From contig NZMJ01000046.1 in assembly GCA_002692855.1 (NCBI GenBank), positions 129,018 through 193,017 of the forward strand: a stretch of DNA of 64,000 nucleotides, given 5' to 3'. A program made the position numbers and the translations under genes. The notes under the pieces were generated by a model. That model did no database searches and was not told where the DNA came from. It saw only the letters and a list, made by a program, of their open reading frames with translations. This document shows, one piece after another, positions 27,648-37,058 of this stretch (positions are counted from its first letter, which is position 1; each line of letters begins with the position of its first letter). This stretch comes from Maricaulis sp. (GTDB lineage: Bacteria > Pseudomonadota > Alphaproteobacteria > Caulobacterales > Maricaulaceae).

Positions 27648-27681
27648 AAGGGGCGGCTCCCACGGGGGCCGCCCCTTTTTC
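27648..27681 (+). terminator. Rho-independent terminator after the S9 peptidase
   Basis: AAGGGGCGGC-TCCCACGGGG-GCCGCCCCTT followed by TTT; 10-bp perfect stem. Confidence 0.85.
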
Positions 27682-27688
27682 GTGCGCC

Positions 27689-28297
27689 CTAGCCTTCGAT
27701 ACGGAAGTTCAGCGTGGTCTGGCGTCCGCTTCGCGCGACATTCACGCCGTCAACGCGCCGCGGATTGAACCGCCACCGCTCTACGGCACGCTCCGCCGCC
27801 CGGACAAAGCCGCTATTGGTGCAGTTCGCGGCTACATCGAACGGCGTTCCATCCGCCGCGATCCCGTAGGTGACGACGCAATCGCCCTCCACGCCCTGAT
27901 TGAGCAGGCGCGGCGGATAGGTCGGCTCGATCCGCACCACCGGTGTCTCGTCCCGGTTGTCCGGCATGGTGAACGTCGTTGCCCCGAGTTCGAGCCCGCC
28001 AATGTTTGGCAGGGAGGCGATGGATACGGCGACAGGGGCCGCATCGACCGCCGCGGGACTGCTGTCGAGCCTGACCGGAGGAGGAGGCGGCTCGACTGGT
28101 TCTACCGAGTCAAGTTCGTATCCCGGCGGATCAAAGTCGATCTCCGGGACCTGCGGGAAAATGTCGATTTCAACATCGGGCAGAACCGGTTCGGGCAGAT
28201 GTTCGACGCGGATCAGCATCATCATCCCGAGAAACAGAAAGAATGTAATCGTTGCTGCGACAGGCATGCCGCTCGCCATGCGTAATATACGGCTCAT
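27689..28297 (-). CDS. TonB family energy transducer (second copy)
   Basis: N-terminal TM, VEPPPPP, C-terminal RIEPTYPPRLLNQGVEGDCVVTYGIAADGTPFDVAANCTNSGFVRAAERAVERWRFNPRRVDGVNVAR. Confidence 0.9.
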   Translation of the reverse strand: MSRILRMASGMPVAATITFFLFLGMMMLIRVEHLPEPVLPDVEIDIFPQVPEIDFDPPGYELDSVEPVEPPPPPVRLDSSPAAVDAAPVAVSIASLPNIGGLELGATTFTMPDNRDETPVVRIEPTYPPRLLNQGVEGDCVVTYGIAADGTPFDVAANCTNSGFVRAAERAVERWRFNPRRVDGVNVARSGRQTTLNFRIEG

Positions 28298-28433
28298 GTG
28301 AACCTCCCCAGTCTTACCGGGAACGGCTCCGCAGCCCCTGCTGCTGGATTGCAACCGTTACACGGTAACGGTTACACTATCACATTACGAATGTGTCATT
28401 GTCTGGGCGATTTCGCCGTCACGGGACCTGCCA

Positions 28434-28466
28434 AGAAAAAAGGCCCCGGTTTCACCGGGGCCTTTC
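28434..28466 (-). terminator. Rho-independent terminator downstream of the TPR gene
   Basis: Minus strand GGCCCCGGTGAAACCGGGGCC followed by TTTTTTCTT; ends just after the stop of 28493..30031. Confidence 0.85.
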
Positions 28467-28492
28467 CAATTCACGGATCAAACCTGAAAGCG

Positions 28493-30031
28493 TCAGCCTT
28501 CCTGGTTCTCGCGATCTTCTTCCGCCGCAGCAGCAGAGGCCGCAGCGGGATCCTGTTCGGCCTGGTCGCCGAGCGGGTCACCGAAGCGGTTGTAGTAAGG
28601 CGAGCATTCTTCCGGCAGATCCAGGATCAGACGGCCCGTTTCCGGATCGACATTGCCCAGGAGGACGGAGGTTTCGCGCTGGTCCTCGACCGAGAAACGG
28701 CACGAGTCACGGCGCAGCTGCTCGAGGATACGCGGGCGTTCCTGCTCGAAGCGGATTTCCTCGCGCACGAAGCGGGCCCAGCCCTCGGCGGTGCGGCGCG
28801 ATTCACCGAATTGCGCCCCCCGGTCAAAGGCTTCGATCGCCGACTGGCGCTCGCCCAGCTCGTAGCGGATATTGCCAAGCAGAACCCAGGCATTGCCGGT
28901 CTGGCGCAGACCGCCGCGATTGAGTGCGGACTCGATGGCACTGGTCGCCGCCTGCAATTCACCCTGCTGATAGAGCGCCTCACCCAGCTTCAGATAGTTT
29001 TCGCCGGCATTGGTCATTTCCGCGAGCGTCCGCAGCACCGGAATGGCCCGGTCCCATTCACGGGCCTGGCGCCACATGTTGGCGAGCAGTTCGACATTCG
29101 ACTGCGTACGCTCGACCCGGCCCGCATTCATCTCGCGCTCCAGGATGCTGGCACCGCGATAGGGCAGATCATAGAAGCTGTAATACTGGGCCAGGCGCTC
29201 GATCTCGCGCCCTTCCGTTAGCATCCCGTTGATATACATGATCTTGTTGACTTCGAACGCATCTTCTTCGCGATCGTTCTGGGCCAGCAGGGACGCGTAG
29301 GATGTCCAGATATTCTTCTCGGTCGGCCAGCGCGCAGCCATCTCACCGATGATCCGCATCTGGTCGGCAGTGCGGTCCAGCGACTGGTAGTAGTACAGCA
29401 CCAGGTTGAAGTGACGGCGCTCTTTCGGGTTGGCACCATTATACGCCTGCTCGGCATACCGCAGCCCTTCCGGGAAACGGTCAGCCTGGGCATAGGCCTG
29501 GGCCAGCATCATCGCGAGGCGTTCGTTGATCTCGCCGCCGGCACGGGCCGCCGCCTGGATCTCGTCAATGCCCTCATTGTAGCGCTCATTGGCGATCAGG
29601 AGCTGACCGATATTGATGCGCAGTCCGACGGTTTCGTCCGTGTTCAGGATGCCGGTCGCGATCGCATCACGCCAGTCACGGATCGCCGAGTCGAGACGCT
29701 CGGTCTCGTAATAGGCCCGGCCGCGCAGCTGCAGGGCAATGGCACGCTCGTAGTTGTTGATCCCGGAACGGCCGAGCGCCCGGTCCAGCTGGGTGATCGA
29801 CTCGCCCCACTGGTCGTTCGACTGGAGTTCCTGGGCGCGAAGAACGATTTCACCGATTTCCGCCGAGAAGGTGCGGTCGGCGGCAGCCTCCTCTTCGGAC
29901 TGGGCATCGTTCTGATTGCGCCGCTGCGCGTCGGCATCGGGCGTCATCAGGCCCAACAGACCGGCGCTGCATGCCGCCGCCATGAGAAGACGGAGGGGGA
30001 AACGGCCCGGTGCGTTCGTTGACAGCATCAT
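28493..30031 (-). CDS. TPR-repeat protein of the Ton-like cluster
   Basis: Helical tetratricopeptide-like repeats (AIALQLRGRAYYETERLDSAIRDWRDAI; WVLLGNIRYELGERQSAIEAFDRGAQ). Confidence 0.82.
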   Translation of the reverse strand: MMLSTNAPGRFPLRLLMAAACSAGLLGLMTPDADAQRRNQNDAQSEEEAAADRTFSAEIGEIVLRAQELQSNDQWGESITQLDRALGRSGINNYERAIALQLRGRAYYETERLDSAIRDWRDAIATGILNTDETVGLRINIGQLLIANERYNEGIDEIQAAARAGGEINERLAMMLAQAYAQADRFPEGLRYAEQAYNGANPKERRHFNLVLYYYQSLDRTADQMRIIGEMAARWPTEKNIWTSYASLLAQNDREEDAFEVNKIMYINGMLTEGREIERLAQYYSFYDLPYRGASILEREMNAGRVERTQSNVELLANMWRQAREWDRAIPVLRTLAEMTNAGENYLKLGEALYQQGELQAATSAIESALNRGGLRQTGNAWVLLGNIRYELGERQSAIEAFDRGAQFGESRRTAEGWARFVREEIRFEQERPRILEQLRRDSCRFSVEDQRETSVLLGNVDPETGRLILDLPEECSPYYNRFGDPLGDQAEQDPAAASAAAAEEDRENQEG

Positions 30032-30122
30032 TCACGCTCTCCTGCGCGCCCGTTAAGGCGTCTTGATGAGGCATTCCGCCTTACTGTGACTGCCACGCGA
30101 GCGCGGCAGCATCTTCCTGCGA

Positions 30123-30737
30123 TCAGTCAGCCAGCTGGAAGATGAACTGGGTTTCAACGCCGGCACGCGAGACCGGAACACCGTCGACCACCTTCGGATT
30201 GTAGCGCCAGCGTTCGACGGCGCGGCGGGCCGCACTCTCGAACAGCGAGCTCGAACAACGAAGGATCTGGATATTCGTCGGTGTGCCATCCGGCGTCACG
30301 TCGAAGCGCACATTGCAGGTGCCTTCAACGCCCCGCTCGGCCGCGCGCGGCGGATATTGCGGCTCGATCCGCACCAGAGGCTGGGCGTCACGGTCCGAAA
30401 CCGAGAAATTGACGTTCTGCGAGTTCAGCTGGGGGGCTTCGAACCGCGGGATTTCACCCACGATTGTCGACAGGCCCTCGGTCGGCTGCGACGCGCGCTG
30501 ACGCTCGATTTGCGGCGGCGGCGGCGGCGGCGTGACCTGATCCACGTCGCGAATATCGACATTTCGCTGACGCGCCAGTTCCTCGACTTCCGGACGGATG
30601 TCGATCTGGACCTCGGCGATTTCGTCGTCCTCGATTTCGCTGTCGGTGAAGATCAGCGCCTGCATCAACATGAACAGGCCGAAGGTGACGATGGCCGCAA
30701 TCGGAATGCCGATGATCAGTCTGAGAATGCCTGGCAT
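30123..30737 (-). CDS. TonB family energy transducer
   Basis: RIEPQYPPRAAERGVEGTCNVRFDVTPDGTPTNIQILRCSSSLFESAARRAVERWRYNPKVVDGVPVSRAGVETQFIFQL. Confidence 0.93.
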   Translation of the reverse strand: MPGILRLIIGIPIAAIVTFGLFMLMQALIFTDSEIEDDEIAEVQIDIRPEVEELARQRNVDIRDVDQVTPPPPPPQIERQRASQPTEGLSTIVGEIPRFEAPQLNSQNVNFSVSDRDAQPLVRIEPQYPPRAAERGVEGTCNVRFDVTPDGTPTNIQILRCSSSLFESAARRAVERWRYNPKVVDGVPVSRAGVETQFIFQLAD

Positions 30738-30747
30738 GTCGACCTCC

Positions 30748-31152
30748 CTAGTCGTTCCGCGTCGAAATATTCACCCGGATGCCCATATTGCCAACGATCT
30801 GCTGGACTTCGAGCACGAGGCCGATACTGGCGTCCTGGTCACCCTGGATCATCGCTTCAGCGCGGGGATTTTCCTCGACGAGCTGTTCCACGGCACCGCG
30901 GACACCATTGATGTCGTAGATACGGCGGTTGATCCAGACTTCGTCCTCACCGGTGATCGCGATCAGGATGGAGGGGCGCTGCCGCTCCGTCGTGGCCGCA
31001 TCGGGACGCTCGACCTGAACGCCCGGCTCCTTGATGAAGACCGAGGTCACGATGAAGAAGATCAGAAGGATGAACACCACGTCCAGCATGGGCGTCATGT
31101 TCAGTTCGACTTCTTCTTCCTCAGTGTTTACGCGGCTAGCTCTGCGAGCCAT
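30748..31152 (-). CDS. exbD: Biopolymer transporter ExbD (copy 2)
   Basis: EEEVELNMTPMLDVVFILLIFFIVTSVFIKEPGV. Confidence 0.95.
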   Translation of the reverse strand: MARRASRVNTEEEEVELNMTPMLDVVFILLIFFIVTSVFIKEPGVQVERPDAATTERQRPSILIAITGEDEVWINRRIYDINGVRGAVEQLVEENPRAEAMIQGDQDASIGLVLEVQQIVGNMGIRVNISTRND

Positions 31153-31185
31153 GGCCTAAACTCCATTGCATCAGGCTTGCGCCGA

Positions 31186-31596
31186 TTATTGGTCTGGACG
31201 CTGTGCACCCTGGATCGAAACCGGGATACCGTTCGCCCGCATGTCGTCCCAGATCAGCACCACGATGCCGTGATCGGCTTCGTATTGCGGCGCGATCAGA
31301 ACGGCACTGCGCGGGTTCTCGGCCCGGAAACGCGACACCGCAGCCAGCACACGTTCCGGATCGGTCTGTGTCTGGTTCACGAACACCCGGTTCTGGTCAT
31401 TGACGTCGACCAGGATGACGGGCGCCGGGTTTTGCGGCGTATCTTCCGACGAGGGCGGAGGCTGCATGTTCAGGCCCTCTTCCTGGAGGAAGGTTGCCGT
31501 CACGATGAAGAAGATCAGAAGGATGAAGACGATATCCAGCATCGGGGTCATGTTGACCTCGGCCTGATCGGCTTTCCTGTTGTGTCTGCGTCTCAT
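31186..31596 (-). CDS. exbD: Biopolymer transporter ExbD (copy 1)
   Basis: MRRRHNRKADQAEVNMTPMLDIVFILLIFFIVTATFLQEEGL. Confidence 0.95.
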   Translation of the reverse strand: MRRRHNRKADQAEVNMTPMLDIVFILLIFFIVTATFLQEEGLNMQPPPSSEDTPQNPAPVILVDVNDQNRVFVNQTQTDPERVLAAVSRFRAENPRSAVLIAPQYEADHGIVVLIWDDMRANGIPVSIQGAQRPDQ

Positions 31597-31600
31597 CCGA

Positions 31601-32119
31601 TTACAGCCCCAGCTCGAGATCGTCGGCCAGTGCAGCGGTACGGTGCTGCGCCATGCGTTCGATCTGGTTTGAGAACAGAAGTCCGGAAAGTGCTGCCACC
31701 ATGCCGGCCATCGTCGGGATCGTCGCGCGTGACACACCGGCCGACATGGCGCGGGCGTCGGACGATCCCAGGATCGCCATCACGTCGAACACCGAGACCA
31801 TCCCCGTCACCGTACCCAGCAGCCCCAGCAGGGGTGCAATGGCGACGAGCGTCTTGATCAGCTCGACATTCTGGTAGTTGCGTTGCTTCACCTCCGAGAT
31901 CAGCTGATCGCGGATCGCATGAGCATGCCAGGACTTGTGGTCCTCGCGTGCCGACCATTGGCGGACGGCGCGCTTGGCATGCCCTTGTTCTGCGAGTCCG
32001 AAATAGACCAGCCGCTCGAGGATGAAGGCCCACATGACGAACGTAGCGATCATGATCACCACGAGCACGGGGCCTCCCCGCTCGAGAAATTCCCGGAGGC
32101 CGTTGATTGCCGCATCCAT
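31601..32119 (-). CDS. exbB: ExbB/MotA/TolQ family proton channel (short form)
   Basis: IKTLVAIAPLLGLLGTVTGMVSVFDVMAILGSSDARAMSAGVSRATIPTMAGMVAALSGLLF. Confidence 0.94.
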   Translation of the reverse strand: MDAAINGLREFLERGGPVLVVIMIATFVMWAFILERLVYFGLAEQGHAKRAVRQWSAREDHKSWHAHAIRDQLISEVKQRNYQNVELIKTLVAIAPLLGLLGTVTGMVSVFDVMAILGSSDARAMSAGVSRATIPTMAGMVAALSGLLFSNQIERMAQHRTAALADDLELGL

Positions 32120-32143
32120 ATGCGTGCCTCCTTCAGCTGGCCC

Positions 32144-33520
32144 TTAGGCCGGACGACGTTCTTCAGCGGACCGCGCAACCATGCCGGCAGCCTGTTCTTC
32201 GAGCACCTGCTGGACACCGCGAGCGAAGCTGGCAGCGAAGCTGTGGACGAAGAGCAGCGGAATGGCCGAGACGAGACCGAGAACCGTGGTCACGAGGGCT
32301 TCGGAAATACCGCCCGCCATGATCTTCGGATCGCCGGTGCCGAACAGCGTGATCTGGGTAAAGGTCCGGATCATGCCCGTAACGGTACCCAGAAGGCCGA
32401 GCAGCGGAGCAATACCGGCTGCGAGCTTGAGGAAGTTCAGGCCAAACTCGAGCTTCGGCGTCTCCCGCAGGATGGCCTCGTCGAGCTTCAGCTCGATCGT
32501 CTCGATATCGCGGTCCTTGTATTCCTCATACACACCCATGACACGGCCGAGCGAGTTGCCACGCGACGGCGTGGAACGGCGCTTCTGGGCCGAGACCGCG
32601 GCCGATTCCAGCATCAGCTGGACCAGGCGCAGCAGGCCGAAGGCCAGCGAGACCGCCAGCAGGCCGAGGATGATGTAACCCACGGTACGGCCCTGCTGGA
32701 TACGCTCGGTCAGGTTCGGGACGTCCTTGTAGATGGCCAGAAGACCGCCACGGGACGGATCGACCGGACCCATCACGATTTCATCGCTGCTGGCATTATA
32801 GACCGCATCGGCAGCCGCCGTGATGTTCGACGGGGGCTGGCGCTCAAGCGGAGTGAGGTTGTAACCGGCTTCGCCTTCGTTCCACTGGACGAAGACAACG
32901 CCGCCATCCTGGGCCCAGGCGACAAACGGACCGACGCGGGTCACCGGAACCGGCTGACCGTTGCCAAGACCATTCACCTGGCGCTCCCAGGTCACGACCT
33001 GACCCTGGGCAATCATTTCTTCCAGCATCCGGCGCCAGATCTGGTTCAGCTGCTGAACGCCCGGCAGCGCGCGGCTGTCGGCCAGTTCGGCCAGCTGGGC
33101 CGTCCGGTTCGGGAACTGGGCGGACGTGACCGAGCCATCGATGATGGCTGCGAACTCGCCGGCGGACTGACGTGCAGCACCGAACAGTTCGCCAAACTCG
33201 CCCTGGGCTTCGCGGAGCTGGGCATCCAGCTCGTCGATGCGGGCTTCGTTGGTGTCATACTGCGTCCGGATTCCGGCCGCCTGACCTTCCAGGGCAGCCA
33301 GCTGCGAGCGGGCCTGGGCCAGAAGGGCAGCCTGCTGGCCGCGGGACTCGCGGAATTCCTGCAGGCGGCGCTGGTTTTCTGCGCTCATCTCACGGGCGTC
33401 GGAACGCACGCGGTTGAGCAGTTCGTTGATGGAGGAAGCCGGCTCCTGAGCCATGGCACTTCCTGCGAGCGCTGCGCCGAGCGAGACGGCAGCAGCGAGA
33501 ATCTTGAATGACTTTTTCAT
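32144..33520 (-). CDS. MotA/TolQ/ExbB family protein with large periplasmic coiled-coil N-terminus (TtpC-like)
   Basis: Signal peptide, long coiled coil, then AGIAPLLGLLGTVTGMIRTFTQITLFGTGDPKIMAGGISEALVTTVLGLVSAIPLL. Confidence 0.92.
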   Translation of the reverse strand: MKKSFKILAAAVSLGAALAGSAMAQEPASSINELLNRVRSDAREMSAENQRRLQEFRESRGQQAALLAQARSQLAALEGQAAGIRTQYDTNEARIDELDAQLREAQGEFGELFGAARQSAGEFAAIIDGSVTSAQFPNRTAQLAELADSRALPGVQQLNQIWRRMLEEMIAQGQVVTWERQVNGLGNGQPVPVTRVGPFVAWAQDGGVVFVQWNEGEAGYNLTPLERQPPSNITAAADAVYNASSDEIVMGPVDPSRGGLLAIYKDVPNLTERIQQGRTVGYIILGLLAVSLAFGLLRLVQLMLESAAVSAQKRRSTPSRGNSLGRVMGVYEEYKDRDIETIELKLDEAILRETPKLEFGLNFLKLAAGIAPLLGLLGTVTGMIRTFTQITLFGTGDPKIMAGGISEALVTTVLGLVSAIPLLFVHSFAASFARGVQQVLEEQAAGMVARSAEERRPA

Positions 33521-33538
33521 CGCGTTGATCTCCTCAGC

Positions 33539-34312
33539 CTATCGAGCGTCTTCCGAGCCCGGCATCGGCGCGGTGAACAGGTCCGGGGTGGTGACTTCCT
33601 GAGCAATACGGAATGCGCCGGTAACGGCGGAATTGCTGGCTCCGGAAACACGTTCCCACTCGGTGTTGTAACGGTGGCGGATGAACAGGTCGCCGTTCGG
33701 CATGTCGCGGATCAGGGCGACCCGGCCAATGCGAAGCGTCGGCACATCCGTCGGAACGCCATCGATGTCGACCGTCTCGTCATACGAGTCGATCTGGCGG
33801 CCATAGGAGGCCTCGATGTCATAGGCGTTCAGGATCAGGCGGTAACGTTCGGCCGCGGAAATTTCCGGATTGTCCAGGTCTTCATAGAGCTGGGCGATGC
33901 GGGTTTCGCGGGCATCGACGTTGAACGGCAGGTCCAGAGCGACGAAGTTTTCGAGGTTCTCGACCATTTCGCGCATCATCGGAAGGATGTCGACGCCGAC
34001 ATTGCCCACCCGTTCGATCTGCGTCTCCAGGGACGTGATCTCGTTCTGCTGTGCCTGGAGGAAGACGCGCTGCTGCTCGATATAGAGCCGCTGGCTTTCC
34101 ACCTGCTGCTGGAGCGCGCGGTACTGCAGCTCCATGTCCGTTGCGTCATCGTCCAGCTCGTCGATCTGCCGCTGGGCCGCCGCGCCATCCTGGGTGGATT
34201 GCTGGGCGGTGCGCAGCACATCGTTGATCTGAGCCTGCGCCACACCACCGACCGTTCCGGTCAGAAGAGCCGCCGCTACGGACGCGCTGAGCCAATACCT
34301 CATCTTCGCCAT
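33539..34312 (-). CDS. DUF3450 family protein
   Basis: Signal peptide; coiled coil QIDELDDDATDMELQYRALQQQVESQRLYIEQQRVFLQAQQNEITSLETQIERV; position upstream of TtpC/ExbB as in known Ton clusters. Confidence 0.85.
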   Translation of the reverse strand: MAKMRYWLSASVAAALLTGTVGGVAQAQINDVLRTAQQSTQDGAAAQRQIDELDDDATDMELQYRALQQQVESQRLYIEQQRVFLQAQQNEITSLETQIERVGNVGVDILPMMREMVENLENFVALDLPFNVDARETRIAQLYEDLDNPEISAAERYRLILNAYDIEASYGRQIDSYDETVDIDGVPTDVPTLRIGRVALIRDMPNGDLFIRHRYNTEWERVSGASNSAVTGAFRIAQEVTTPDLFTAPMPGSEDAR

Positions 34313-34840
34313 GTCTCGCCTCACAATGATCCGGGCGGGGCTGGCTGCCTCCACCCTGGAATTTCCCCTCGGTGACTTCCCGGCGACAATCGCCAGAAGA
34401 GCCCCAGTTAGAACGGCCGCTGGAATCAGCGGACCTGAGCCCGAACGGAAGTCCGGTTACGCGATTCTCTAAACGAAACTGGAGATAGTGCTGTGAACCC
34501 CTTCCCCTGCGGCAGTTGTTCTGCCGACGTATCGTTCAGAGACGCTTCGCGCCACTCATTGGCGGGCACGCTAGCGTCCCGTTGCCCGCCGATCAATACA
34601 CCCTGCCCATATCCTGCTGTGTTGAACATGGAAATCGTACCGACTTTCTCCTGAGAGGTCTCTGCGCGCCATCCGCGTTCGCCCTGAAGGCGAAACGCAG
34701 CGCAATTCATCCGGTTCCGTTACGATATTACATTTCTGAAATATTTTCCAGCTCACTTTTTCGTGTTGTCTGGAAAGACACGCGGAATCCGCCCGTGGGC
34801 CGGCGCGGAAAGGCTGCAATTCAGTGATGTGAAGGAAGGA

Positions 34841-34915
34841 TGGCTGGGGCGCCAGGATTCGAACCTGGGAATGGCGGTACCAAAAACCGCTGCCTTACCA
34901 CTTGGCCACGCCCCA
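34841..34915 (-). tRNA. tRNA-Gln (anticodon TTG)
   Basis: Minus strand TGGGGCGTGGCCAAGTGGTAAGGCAGCGGTTTTTGGTACCGCCATTCCCAGGTTCGAATCCTGGCGCCCCAGCCA; cloverleaf and encoded CCA. Confidence 0.96.
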
Positions 34916-35037
34916 ATTCGCGACCGTTTCGACCGCGTGAGCGGGGTAGATAGCGGCAAGCTGCGAAGGATGCAACGGGGCTGCGCGGTATGCGTTGCAC
35001 ACCCCCAATTCAGTCGCTATAAGCCGCGCCTCTGGTT

Positions 35038-35114
35038 CGGAGTATAGCTCAGCCTGGTAGAGCACCGTCTTCGGGAGGCGGGGGTCGCAAGTTCGAATCT
35101 TGCTACTCCGACCA
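35038..35114 (+). tRNA. tRNA-Pro (anticodon CGG)
   Basis: CGGAGTATAGCTCAGCCTGGTAGAGCACCGTCTTCGGGAGGCGGGGGTCGCAAGTTCGAATCTTGCTACTCCGACCA; anticodon loop TTCGGGA; encoded CCA. Confidence 0.96.
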
Positions 35115-35267
35115 TTCAATTCCCGGCCCTGTCATTCAATCGAATCCCACCTGACGCGAATCGCCGTCTGCCGGGACTCCTGTGCTGCGCGTCCCCTCGA
35201 CCCGCAGACAGGCCCTCTCTATAGATTCAGTGTCGAAACCCGTTCGCTGGGGACGGGCCGGGAGGGT

Positions 35268-37055
35268 ATGGCCGCCATGAAACAGTTCTGGATCACCGTC
35301 TTCGGTTCCGTCATCGGAGTGATCATCGGTTCGGTGCTGACCATCGTGCTCGGCATTTTCCTGATTGCCGGCCTGATCGCATCAGCGGCCCAGTCTTCTG
35401 ATCCTGCCCCTGTCATCCCGAGCGCCAACGTCGTGCTGGCGCTGGACCTGCGCGAAGCGCGCAACGACCAGCCCAGCCGCTCTCCCTTCGCCTTTGCCGA
35501 CCCCCTGTCGACGGTCGACCTGGTGCGCGCGCTGGAACGCGCCGAGGGCGATTCGCGAGTCGCAGGTGTGTTCATCCGGGCCAATGAATACGGACTGCCG
35601 GCGGCCCAGGCCGAGGAAATCCACCGCGCCATCGCCGCCTTCCGGGAATCCGGGAAATTCGTCCTGGTCCACGCCCAGGGTTTCGAAGGCACTTCGGCGA
35701 CGAATTATTTCGCCGTTTCCGGGGCAGACGAAATCTGGCTGCAGGACACGGCCACCTTCTCCGCGTCGGGCCTTTATGGCGAAGTGCCCTTCTTCGGCGG
35801 CGCACTGGAGCGGTTCGAGGGCGAAGCGGAATTCATCCGGTTCGAGGACTACAAGAACGCCCCCAATTCCTACACCGAAGACGGGTTCACGCCCGAGCAC
35901 CGCGAAGCCACCCTGTCCTACTTCAACGGCATCTACGACACGATCATCGCGGCGACAGCCACGGATCGCGGGCAAACCCAAGCGGCCATGCGCGCCCTGA
36001 TCGAGGATGCGCCCTACTCCGCCGAGGAAGCCATGGAGGCTGGCCTCGTGGATCGCCTCGGCCACCTGGTCGAAGCGCGCCAGGCCGCACTTGATCGTGC
36101 CGGCGCCCGCCAGCTCACCGACATCGCGGACTACGCGGAATCGGCGCTGATGCATCAGTCCGGCCCGGTCATCGCACTGATCGAAGGCCAGGGCGCCATT
36201 GTCACGGGACTTGCCCCGCCCGCCCTGTTTGGCGGCGAGGAAATGATCGGCAGCGACCACATGGCCGAATCGATCCTGATGGCGGCGCGCGATGCCAATG
36301 TCCGCGCCATCGTGCTGCGCATCGATTCGCCAGGCGGTTCGTCGATTGCCTCCGACCAGGTCTGGGACGCGGTGCGCCGTGCCCGCGACGCCGGCAAGCC
36401 GGTCATCGTGTCGATGGGCGGGGCCGCGGCGTCAGGCGGCTATTACATCGCCGCGCCGGCCGACTACATCGTCGCCAACGCCACGACGCTCACCGGGTCG
36501 ATCGGCGTCTATGGCGGCAAGGTGAACCTCCACGACACCTTCGGGCTGATCGGAATCAATATCGAGCCGGTCTCGGTGGGTGGCGAGTTTGCCTCGGCCT
36601 ATTCGGGACAGGCGAACTGGACGGATGAACAGCGCGCCGAGCTCGAATCGCTGCTGGGTGACATCTATGCCGACTTTACCGAGCGCGTGGCCGAAGGCCG
36701 CGAGATCGACATCGACCGCGTGCTCGAAATCGCCCGCGGCCGTGTCTGGACCGGCGCGCAGGCAGTGGAACTGGGCCTGGTCGACGAAATCGGGGGTCTG
36801 CGCGAAGCCATCGCGGCAGCACGGGCACTCGCTGACATCGAGGCCGGCACGCGCATCAATCTTCGCCGCTTCCCGGCTCGTCCGTCGCCGTTTGAGGCGT
36901 TCCAGCAGATGTTCGGGGCGACCGCCGAGTCAGCCGAGACGCTGGCCCGGATCAACGCGCTGATGGAACTGCCCGAAGTGCGTGCCGCCATCGAAGCGCG
37001 CAATGCCGCTTCGCGCGGCAATGAATTGCGCGCCGCTCCGGCGTCGCCGCAATAA
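35268..37055 (+). CDS. sppA: Signal peptide peptidase SppA, long (67K-type) form
   Basis: Two S49 modules; LRIDSPGGSSIASDQVWDAVRRARDAGKPVIVSMGGAAASGGYYIAAPADYIVANATTLTGSIGV. Confidence 0.94.
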   Translation: MAAMKQFWITVFGSVIGVIIGSVLTIVLGIFLIAGLIASAAQSSDPAPVIPSANVVLALDLREARNDQPSRSPFAFADPLSTVDLVRALERAEGDSRVAGVFIRANEYGLPAAQAEEIHRAIAAFRESGKFVLVHAQGFEGTSATNYFAVSGADEIWLQDTATFSASGLYGEVPFFGGALERFEGEAEFIRFEDYKNAPNSYTEDGFTPEHREATLSYFNGIYDTIIAATATDRGQTQAAMRALIEDAPYSAEEAMEAGLVDRLGHLVEARQAALDRAGARQLTDIADYAESALMHQSGPVIALIEGQGAIVTGLAPPALFGGEEMIGSDHMAESILMAARDANVRAIVLRIDSPGGSSIASDQVWDAVRRARDAGKPVIVSMGGAAASGGYYIAAPADYIVANATTLTGSIGVYGGKVNLHDTFGLIGINIEPVSVGGEFASAYSGQANWTDEQRAELESLLGDIYADFTERVAEGREIDIDRVLEIARGRVWTGAQAVELGLVDEIGGLREAIAAARALADIEAGTRINLRRFPARPSPFEAFQQMFGATAESAETLARINALMELPEVRAAIEARNAASRGNELRAAPASPQ

Positions 37056-37058
37056 GCG

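Noticed and set aside
31883-33511. 542-aa plus-strand ORF
   Set aside because: Antisense to the well-supported ExbB/TtpC-like genes; biased composition and no domain.
34426-34827. Small ORFs in the leader of the Ton cluster (34426..34710 -, 34516..34827 +)
   Set aside because: No signal peptide, domain or ribosome-binding site; the region is better read as a non-coding leader.
34841-35114. tRNA pair as an integration hotspot
   Set aside because: Genes on both sides are ordinary chromosomal genes; no integrase, attachment repeats or truncated tRNA copy seen in the window.
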